Shown here in pieces: positions 1 through 5,336 of a stretch of DNA of 7,895 bases. Within the stretch, counting starts at the first letter, position 1. Each line of letters opens with the position of its first letter. Where the stretch lies: positions 1-7,895 of the forward strand of contig CAYYLF010000068.1 of NCBI GenBank assembly GCA_964472425.1, read 5' to 3'. Below the pieces are notes generated by a model that searched no databases, was not told where the DNA came from, and saw only the letters and a list, made by a program, of their open reading frames with translations. Source of the stretch: RUG11867 sp964472425 (GTDB lineage Bacteria > Bacillota_I > Bacilli_A > RF39 > UBA660). A program made the translations under genes and the position numbers.

Positions 1-29
1 AATCCCTTTATCTACCTGGATTAGCTCGT

Positions 30-42
30 TTTTGCTGCAAAA
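30..42. repeat. Small palindrome at the leftward transcript start
   Basis: TTTTGC and GCAAAA form perfect 6-bp arms around a single central base. The palindrome covers about +1 to +13 of the predicted leftward transcript. The place would suit a repressor operator. I do not recognise the site as that of a named regulator. Confidence 0.4.
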
Positions 43-48
43 GTAAAG

Positions 49-76
49 ATTATACTCATTTTCGACAAAAAGTCAA
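49..76 (-). promoter_or_regulatory. Leftward promoter for a gene outside the window
   Basis: On the minus strand, TTGACT (71-76; 5 of 6) and a perfect TATAAT (49-54) are 16 bp apart. The predicted start is near 42, reading toward position 1. No leftward coding frame begins inside the remaining 42 bases, so the gene or stable RNA it serves lies upstream of the window and is divergent from polA. Confidence 0.7.
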
Positions 77-142
77 GCCCTTTTCTTTATATATATGCCA
101 CCAAGATTCCAGAGTCATAAAAATGTTACCTCGTAATACACG

Positions 143-171
143 TTTCAATTTTATTTAAAAGATGTTATACT
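143..171 (+). promoter_or_regulatory. Promoter of the polA operon
   Basis: TATACT (166-171) with a TGN extended -10 directly upstream is a good -10 element. The -35 box is poor: TTTCAA (143-148) at 17 bp matches only half of TTGACA, as is common for extended -10 promoters. The predicted start near 178 leaves about 17 bases before the polA ATG. The rest of positions 77-142 shows no gene. Confidence 0.65.
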
Positions 172-194
172 ATTGTTGAAATGGTGGTAAAAAC

Positions 195-2774
195 ATGAAA
201 AAAGTATTATTGATAGACGGAAACAATCTGATGTTCAGGAGCTACTTCGCGACGGCCTACTCTGGTTCCATAATGCGCAACTCCAAAGGCCAAGCGACCA
301 ACGCACTCTACGGATTCGTCTCGATGATTAACAAAATAATTGCCGAAGAAAAACCACAATACATGGTCGTCGCCTTCGATGTCGGCAAAAACTTTCGACA
401 CGAAAAATATGCCGAATACAAAGCTGGACGAAACGAAACCCCGGATGACCTCAAGAGCCAAATGCCAATTGCTCGCCAAATCTTGGATGCGATGGGCATC
501 AAATACCTCGAAATGGAAGGATACGAAGCCGACGACATCATAGGTACGCTCGCCAAAGAAGCCGACCTCGACCCCGAATACGATGGTCTCATCATTTCTT
601 CCGACCACGACCTCATGCAGCTCATAAGTCCCGTCGTCGGAATGAAAATGCTCAAAAGTCGAGACAGCACTTACTACACGGTCGAATCGTTCAGGGAAGA
701 ATACGGCTTCGACCCCATCAAAATAATCGACCTAAAAGCCCTCATGGGCGACTCCAGCGACAACATACCGGGCGTCAAAGGAATAGGGGAGAAGACCGCG
801 CGGACTCTCATCCAAACCTACGGTTCCCTCGACGGAGTATACGAACACATAGACGACATCAAAGGTAAGATGAAAGAGAAACTCGTTCTCGACAAAGAAA
901 GCGCTTACTTCAGTTACGAACTAGCAACCATCTATAGAGACGTACCATTGGGCGTCGAACTTGGAAGTCTCACCTACGACGGACCGAACCAAGGCGCGCT
1001 CATCGAACTCTTTCAACAACTCGAATTCCACTTCTTTCTCAAAAACATGGACTTTTCGACCGCGCCAGAACAAAATATCGAATATGTCACAGTTGGAAAA
1101 ATAGAAGATATAAATGACGCCTTAGAATTTTCCTACTATATAGAATGTGACCGCGACAACTACCACTACGCAAACCTCCTCGGCATAAGCCTCTACGATG
1201 GCCACACGGCCTACTTCGTCCCATACAACCTGGTTCTCGAAGTTCTCGAAAAATTTAAGACGCGTCTCCGTTATACGTACGCCCTCAAAAAGAACATCAT
1301 TTTAGCCAAAAAGCGCAACATAGACATAGAGAACACCGATTTCGATACGATGATCGCGTATTACCTCTTAGAAAATACGACCAAAGACGATCTCGCCTTG
1401 AAAATGAGCGATGAAGGAATAACGGTATACTATTACGAAGACCTTCTCAAAAAGAAAGTCGACGAGGAAACCTACCGTAAGGGACTAGCCCTCAAAGCCA
1501 AATTCATATGGGATAAAAGGGAAGAACTAGTGTCTAAACTCAAAGAAAAAGAAATGTATTCGCTCTTCAATGACATCGAAATGCCCCTCGTTCGCGTCCT
1601 TGCCGACATGGAGCTTACGGGTATACGCGTCGACCGTTCTTTGCTTCTCGAGATGCAGGGTATCCTCAAAGAAAAAATCGCCACCCTCGAAGAAAAAATA
1701 TACGAAGAAACGGGCGAAAAATTCAACATTTCGAGCCCTAAACAACTAGGAGAAGTTCTCTTCGACAGAATGGGCATACCGTATCCGGGAAATAAAAAGA
1801 AGGCCACCTACAGTACGGATTCGTCCATTCTCGAAAAAGTGGCCGAAGAACATCCGATAGGAAACATGATACTAGAATATCGTACACTCACCAAACTCTA
1901 TAACACCTACGTCGAACCGCTCGAAAATTACATAGAGGACGACGGAAAAATACATACCATCTACAAGCAGACTTTGACGAGAACTGGTCGCCTTTCGAGT
2001 GTCGAGCCGAACCTTCAAAACATTCCAGCTCGCGAAGAAGAAGGAAAACTCATCAAGAAAGCCTTCGTGAGCGAAGAAAATTGTGTCCTCATGAGTGCCG
2101 ACTACTCCCAAATCGAGCTGAGAATACTCGCATCCATCTCGGGTGACGAGACCATGATAGACTCTTTCAAACATGGCGAAGACATCCATCGCCGAGTCGC
2201 GGCCGACATCCACAGTATTCCGCTCGAAGAAGTCACCAAATACCAACGAAGCACGGCCAAAGCTGTCATCTTCGGAATCGTATATGGCATAAGCGGATTC
2301 GGACTCGGAGAGAATCTACACATATCTTCGAAAGAAGCCAAAGCCTTCATCGAGAAATACTATGAAATGTATCCGAAAGTAAAAGAATACATGGACAACA
2401 TCAAAGCGGAAGCCTACGATAAAGGATACGTGAGAACCATTTACAATCGCATTAGATACATCGACGAACTCAAAAGTGCCGTCTACATGGTCCGCTCCGG
2501 AGGCGAACGAATCGCTCTCAACACGCCAATTCAGGGCACGGGCGCGGATATCATGAAAATCGCGATGATCGACATATGGAACGAACTATTGAAGAAAAAC
2601 TTGAAAAGCAAACTGATACTGCAAGTCCACGATGAAGTCATCTTGAACGTATACGAAGAGGAGCTCGAAGAGGTGCGCGAAATAGTTCGCCGCAACATGG
2701 AAGAAGTCGCCGACTTGAAAGTCCCACTGAAAGTCGAAATAGAAACGGGTAAAAACTGGTATGAAGCAAAATAA
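195..2774 (+). CDS. polA: DNA polymerase I
   Basis: Cytoplasmic family A polymerase that fills repair gaps and removes Okazaki primers and flaps. The 859 residues fall in the usual range and show three parts. The N-terminal 5'-nuclease (about 1-290) has its metal-binding acids: D8, D113-D114 in YEADD, D137 and D139 in SSDHD, D186 and D189 in GDSSDNIPG, followed by a helix-hairpin-helix (GVKGIGEKTA). The central 3'-5' exonuclease-like fold (about 295-460) has lost its catalytic acids: by alignment to E. coli, D355 is Y315 and D424 is N367, so proofreading is probably absent. The C-terminal polymerase domain is intact: motif A with D636 (ADYSQIELR), O-helix with R685, K689, F693 and Y697, motif C with H812, D813 and E814. 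The start is ATG with a weak GGTGG ribosome site at 183-187. It is first in an operon with mutM, 35 bp downstream. Identification is secure. Confidence 0.98.
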   Translation: MKKVLLIDGNNLMFRSYFATAYSGSIMRNSKGQATNALYGFVSMINKIIAEEKPQYMVVAFDVGKNFRHEKYAEYKAGRNETPDDLKSQMPIARQILDAMGIKYLEMEGYEADDIIGTLAKEADLDPEYDGLIISSDHDLMQLISPVVGMKMLKSRDSTYYTVESFREEYGFDPIKIIDLKALMGDSSDNIPGVKGIGEKTARTLIQTYGSLDGVYEHIDDIKGKMKEKLVLDKESAYFSYELATIYRDVPLGVELGSLTYDGPNQGALIELFQQLEFHFFLKNMDFSTAPEQNIEYVTVGKIEDINDALEFSYYIECDRDNYHYANLLGISLYDGHTAYFVPYNLVLEVLEKFKTRLRYTYALKKNIILAKKRNIDIENTDFDTMIAYYLLENTTKDDLALKMSDEGITVYYYEDLLKKKVDEETYRKGLALKAKFIWDKREELVSKLKEKEMYSLFNDIEMPLVRVLADMELTGIRVDRSLLLEMQGILKEKIATLEEKIYEETGEKFNISSPKQLGEVLFDRMGIPYPGNKKKATYSTDSSILEKVAEEHPIGNMILEYRTLTKLYNTYVEPLENYIEDDGKIHTIYKQTLTRTGRLSSVEPNLQNIPAREEEGKLIKKAFVSEENCVLMSADYSQIELRILASISGDETMIDSFKHGEDIHRRVAADIHSIPLEEVTKYQRSTAKAVIFGIVYGISGFGLGENLHISSKEAKAFIEKYYEMYPKVKEYMDNIKAEAYDKGYVRTIYNRIRYIDELKSAVYMVRSGGERIALNTPIQGTGADIMKIAMIDIWNELLKKNLKSKLILQVHDEVILNVYEEELEEVREIVRRNMEEVADLKVPLKVEIETGKNWYEAK

Positions 2775-2796
2775 AATTCTTCATACGGGATTTAAT

Positions 2797-2803
2797 AGGA
2801 GGT
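2797..2803 (+). promoter_or_regulatory. Ribosome binding site of mutM
   Basis: AGGAGGT ends 6 bases before the ATG at 2810 and is a near-perfect match to the 16S rRNA anti-Shine-Dalgarno. It is the strongest such site in the window and much stronger than that of polA, so mutM is probably translated well from the shared message. It fixes the start codon, and with it the N-terminal catalytic proline. Confidence 0.85.
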
Positions 2804-2809
2804 TAAACT

Positions 2810-3628
2810 ATGCCAGAAATAGCAGAAGTGAGAGTCGTAAGAGACACTCTCAAAAAGATGATTTTGAAAAAAAAGATAAAGGACGTTCACGTCTTATACA
2901 AAAATATAATCGTTGGTGACGTCGACGAATTTGTGCATATCCTGAAAGGAAAAACTTTCGAAGATATTACATCTTCGGGAAAGTGGCTCATATTCAATTT
3001 GGGAGAATACTCCATTCTCTCTCACCTTCGCATGGAGGGAAAATTCTTTTATGTCGAACCCGAAACTGAGCTCAGAAAACACTCTCATGTCATCTTCGAA
3101 CTGTCGGACGGTATGGAACTTCGATACGACGATGTACGCAAGTTCGGCAAGATGGAACTTGTAAAGACGACCGAGATTGACGTCCATCCGAGCATCAAAA
3201 AACTCGGCCTAGAACCGGATGAACCAAACCTGTCCGCCGATTATTTGATAGAAAAATTCGCTGGAAAGAAAGTCCCTGCTAAATCGGCCCTGTTAGACCA
3301 AACCATCATAAATGGTCTCGGCAATATCTATGCGAACGAAGTTCTCTTCGCAGCTAAAATATCCCCTTTGAGACCGGCCGAAAAAATTACTAAAAAAGAA
3401 TGTGCCGACATAGCTGAGAATGCCCAAAAAATAACGAAAAAAGCCTACGAGATGGGAGGATCGACCATCCGAAGTTACACCTCCAGCCTCGGAGTCATCG
3501 GTCACTATCAAGATTTGCTCCAAGTCCATGGTAAAGAGGGTGAACCTTGTCCCGTCTGTGGAACTCCCATAAGCCGCCAAAAGATAGAAGGACGAAGTGC
3601 CTTCTACTGCGAAAAATGCCAAAAGTGA
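2810..3628 (+). CDS. mutM: Formamidopyrimidine-DNA glycosylase (Fpg/MutM)
   Basis: Bifunctional glycosylase/AP lyase that excises 8-oxoguanine and ring-opened purines and nicks the strand, leaving a gap that DNA polymerase I can fill. Its 272 residues match the family length. After loss of Met1 the protein begins with the Pro nucleophile followed by Glu (PEIAEV). The conserved Lys is K58 (SGKW), the intercalating Met is in SHLRMEG, and the Arg/Phe pair is in DDVRKFG. The helix-two-turn-helix is NGLGNIYANE, and a C4 zinc finger uses C247, C250, C267 and C270 with the usual Arg (R262) before FYC. The N-terminal PEIAEVR departs from the common PELPEVE, but all catalytic residues remain. An excellent AGGAGGT site (2797-2803) precedes the ATG, 35 bp after the polA stop. 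The polA-mutM order is common in Bacillota. Nei is less likely because of the 8-oxoG-type motifs and the neighbourhood. Confidence 0.96.
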   Translation: MPEIAEVRVVRDTLKKMILKKKIKDVHVLYKNIIVGDVDEFVHILKGKTFEDITSSGKWLIFNLGEYSILSHLRMEGKFFYVEPETELRKHSHVIFELSDGMELRYDDVRKFGKMELVKTTEIDVHPSIKKLGLEPDEPNLSADYLIEKFAGKKVPAKSALLDQTIINGLGNIYANEVLFAAKISPLRPAEKITKKECADIAENAQKITKKAYEMGGSTIRSYTSSLGVIGHYQDLLQVHGKEGEPCPVCGTPISRQKIEGRSAFYCEKCQK

Positions 3629-3638
3629 GCCCAATATT

Positions 3639-3887
3639 ATGAACGATTTAATCGAACACATCTACGAACTGCACACGACCGAGCTCGGCATAATGCGCCT
3701 TAAGAAGAACTTAGAACTCGAAACCGAAGACGTAGTCGAGTGGTGCAAAAGGCGCATTTTATCCAAAAATGCGAAACTCGAAAGAACAGGTAAAAACTGG
3801 TATGTGACTATCGATAACTTCAGAATGACAGTTAATGCTCACAGTTATACGATAATCACGGCCCACAAATTAGATGATAAAATTTAA
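3639..3887 (+). CDS. DUF3781 family small protein
   Basis: A protein of 82 residues whose length and sequence I recognise as DUF3781, a family without known function seen mainly in Bacillota. Visible family-like segments are LHTTELGIMRLKKNL (about 8-22), VEWCKRRI (about 29-36) and GKNWYVTID followed by VNAHSYTIITAHK at the C-terminus. It has no signal peptide, membrane helix or clear catalytic motif. The N-terminal half looks helical and basic, the C-terminal half beta-rich. The ATG lies 10 bases after the mutM stop, with no good ribosome site, so translation probably depends on coupling to mutM. An upstream in-frame GTG at 3597, inside the mutM zinc-finger region, would add 14 residues; I prefer the ATG because the added residues are low in complexity and outside the recognised family region. 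It is the last gene of the polA-mutM operon. Any role in DNA repair is inferred from position only. Confidence 0.82.
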   Translation: MNDLIEHIYELHTTELGIMRLKKNLELETEDVVEWCKRRILSKNAKLERTGKNWYVTIDNFRMTVNAHSYTIITAHKLDDKI

Positions 3888-3892
3888 ACATA

Positions 3893-3934
3893 TAAAAAGT
3901 GTAGATTGCCATTTCGCGAATTCTACACTTTTTA
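3893..3934. terminator. Bidirectional Rho-independent terminator
   Basis: A perfect 13-bp inverted repeat (TAAAAAGTGTAGA at 3893-3905 and its complement at 3922-3934) encloses a 16-base loop. Read rightward it ends in a T-run (3929-3933), and read leftward the A-run at 3894-3898 becomes a U-run. It sits 5 bases after the DUF3781 stop and 8 bases after the stop of the convergent femX-like gene, so one hairpin can end both transcripts. The GC content of the stem is low, so its strength is uncertain. Confidence 0.85.
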
Positions 3935-3942
3935 TTAGCAGT

Positions 3943-5160
3943 TTACTTATTGAACTCGTTCGCCAATTTGCCAGATGCGAGTAAAGACTCGTAAGCCGAG
4001 CGATTGAACACCAAGTCGAACTCTCCTATGTACTCGAAAACCTTCGCATCGAACCCGAGTTTGAAATTATTCAACCCGTGATAAGGACTCGTATTCTTGA
4101 AGTCGCCGCTTACTCCTCCTAAATCCAAATACCCGTAATCCATCTTGTAATTCTGAATGAGCGAATCGTAGAGAAAATAATTCGCATTTAGAAGAGGATG
4201 ATTTCGTTCAAACGAGCTTTCTATCACGTGAACGCGATTTCCGTACTTGACGACCAGCGCGCCTGCCACGACCGCATTATCCTCGCCTCTAAGACCCTCA
4301 GTTGCCGAAACTATCTCGTTCTTGATGACCAACAACTTAGAATCGCTCGCCATCTTCCTATGCAAATCACTCTCGCGTTTGCTTCTATGCAAAATTTCGT
4401 TATATAGCCCATTTTTATCGACTTCCTCATCGTAAAGACTTTGGCTGTTCTTGATAAAATTCTCGTAATTGACTCTGACCAAAATGATATCCAACTTGTC
4501 CCCGAAAGTCGTAATTAGATTTCTATAATAAGTGATAGGCTCTTTTCTAGGCTCCAACTTGTAATAAGCCTCCAAATCTTGAATGGCCCCTTTCTCGATG
4601 TATAATCCTTTTCTTCGAGCATTCCTAACTTTGTTTCGATTCGCTTTCGAGTAATTCTTCAAACCGGTATTTTTGAGGTCTATATATGCATTAAAACGGG
4701 GATTCAGAGATTCGAAATAGAGATTATCTTTCAACTTCAAATAACCGAACCGCTGTATCTCCTGCTTGAGTCGCATATTCGGATTACTGTCCACACTGAA
4801 AGTTCTGTTATCTATTTCGGCCACGACTATTTCGGGATTTATCTTTATGAATACCATGTTCTTCTTCGCATAATATTCTTTCAACTTTTCTGCAAACGTC
4901 TTCATCAAATTTGCATCGTAATAATTTATCAAAAATCCTTTAGGGGCATACCCGTAACGCATGTTGAATCCGATTCGTTTCCAAAGAATCAAAGACGCAG
5001 CTCTTATGACCCCAGATTCGTCCAATAACCCTACATAATCGTAATTGAACTTCTCCTCACCCATAAAACGAGCATACTCTTCCGACTGCATATAATTCCT
5101 AAGCGGACTATTCTTCGCAAATTCGGTAAAAGCTTGAATGGTTAGTTCGCATATCTTCAT
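3943..5160 (-). CDS. FemABX/MurM-type peptidoglycan bridge aminoacyltransferase
   Basis: Probable tRNA-dependent aminoacyltransferase that adds amino acids to the lysine side chain of lipid II, building the cross-bridge of Gram-positive peptidoglycan at the inner face of the membrane. The 405 residues fit the family. The first acyltransferase-like domain opens with FTEFAKNSPLRNYMQSEEYARFM (residues 11-33, minus short variations typical of the family), followed by INPE (107-110) and the basic RNKVRNARRKG (175-185). A charged helical stretch at about 232-272 matches the coiled-coil arm of Fem proteins. The family signature LGGVSGDF (347-354) and NNFKLGFDAKVFEYIGEFDL (364-383) closes the second domain. 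There is no signal peptide or membrane helix. The start is supported by AAAGGGG on the minus strand (5170-5176), 9 bases upstream. It is a single gene, divergent from the ATPase and convergent with the polA operon. Substrate amino acid and bridge position cannot be read from the sequence. Confidence 0.9.
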   Translation of the reverse strand: MKICELTIQAFTEFAKNSPLRNYMQSEEYARFMGEEKFNYDYVGLLDESGVIRAASLILWKRIGFNMRYGYAPKGFLINYYDANLMKTFAEKLKEYYAKKNMVFIKINPEIVVAEIDNRTFSVDSNPNMRLKQEIQRFGYLKLKDNLYFESLNPRFNAYIDLKNTGLKNYSKANRNKVRNARRKGLYIEKGAIQDLEAYYKLEPRKEPITYYRNLITTFGDKLDIILVRVNYENFIKNSQSLYDEEVDKNGLYNEILHRSKRESDLHRKMASDSKLLVIKNEIVSATEGLRGEDNAVVAGALVVKYGNRVHVIESSFERNHPLLNANYFLYDSLIQNYKMDYGYLDLGGVSGDFKNTSPYHGLNNFKLGFDAKVFEYIGEFDLVFNRSAYESLLASGKLANEFNK

Positions 5161-5169
5161 GAATAATCG

Positions 5170-5176
5170 CCCCTTT
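5170..5176 (-). promoter_or_regulatory. Ribosome binding site of the femX-like gene
   Basis: AAAGGGG on the minus strand, 9 bases before the ATG whose first base is 5160. It supports this start over later in-frame ATGs. Confidence 0.6.
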
Positions 5177-5186
5177 CGAGTAACTA

Positions 5187-5215
5187 ATTATATCATATAA
5201 ACGAGATTTTGTCAC
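5187..5215 (-). promoter_or_regulatory. Promoter of the femX-like gene
   Basis: On the minus strand, GTGACA (5210-5215; 5 of 6 match to TTGACA) and a perfect TATAAT (5187-5192) are separated by 17 bp, with a TGN extended -10 directly upstream of the -10 box. The predicted start near 5180 leaves a leader of about 20 bases containing the ribosome site. One copy of the ACGAGATTTT repeat fills part of the spacer. Confidence 0.82.
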
Positions 5216-5260
5216 GTCCCTACAAACTCAGTAAAAATCCTTCAATAAATACGAGATTTT
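5201..5260 (+). repeat. Direct repeat ACGAGATTTT in the divergent promoter region
   Basis: Two exact copies of ACGAGATTTT lie at 5201-5210 and 5251-5260, start to start exactly 50 bp. The first lies between the -35 and -10 boxes of the femX promoter. The second lies 17 bp upstream of the ATPase -35 box. Their positions would suit a shared operator, but chance cannot be excluded in A/T-rich DNA, and I recognise no known regulator site. Confidence 0.45.
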
Positions 5261-5277
5261 TCGCTTGTCTTCCGCTC

Positions 5278-5306
5278 TTGCGAACAACCAATGAGCATGA
5301 TATAAT
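5278..5306 (+). promoter_or_regulatory. Promoter of the P-type ATPase gene
   Basis: TTGCGA (5278-5283) and a perfect TATAAT (5301-5306) are 17 bp apart, with a TGN extended -10 (TGATATAAT). The predicted start near 5313 gives a leader of about 24 bases before the ATG at 5337, so there is no room for a riboswitch. Eleven bases around the -10 box are the exact inverse of those at the divergent femX promoter. Confidence 0.8.
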
Positions 5307-5336
5307 TGACTAGATGATAAAGAAAGCAAGGTAGTT

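Noticed and set aside
207..608. Long antisense and out-of-frame open frames inside polA, mutM, femX and the ATPase gene.
   Set aside because: They lie opposite or within genes with unmistakable family motifs, lack ribosome sites and have biased, unrecognisable composition. They are by-products of the codon bias of the real genes.
3626..3628. TGA as a Trp codon (Mycoplasma-type code).
   Set aside because: Trp is TGG in all genes, and TGA ends mutM exactly after its zinc finger, with the next gene in another frame.
3597..3638. GTG at 3597 as the DUF3781 start, with AAGGA just upstream.
   Set aside because: It would overlap mutM by 32 bases and add 14 residues encoded in the zinc-finger region; the ATG at 3639 gives the usual family length. 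The spacing of AAGGA to GTG is also short.
2748..3804. A 16-base exact match, GGTAAAAACTGGTATG, occurs in the polA 3' end (2748-2763) and in the DUF3781 gene (3789-3804), encoding GKNWY in both.
   Set aside because: Both peptides fit the conserved ends of their own families (GxNW near the PolA C-terminus; GKNWY in DUF3781), and flanking bases do not match. Coincidence with shared codon choice is the simpler explanation than duplication or recombination.
5161..5336. Riboswitch or leader RNA upstream of the ATPase (such as a metal-sensing element).
   Set aside because: The predicted start is only about 24 bases before the ATG, leaving no room for an aptamer.
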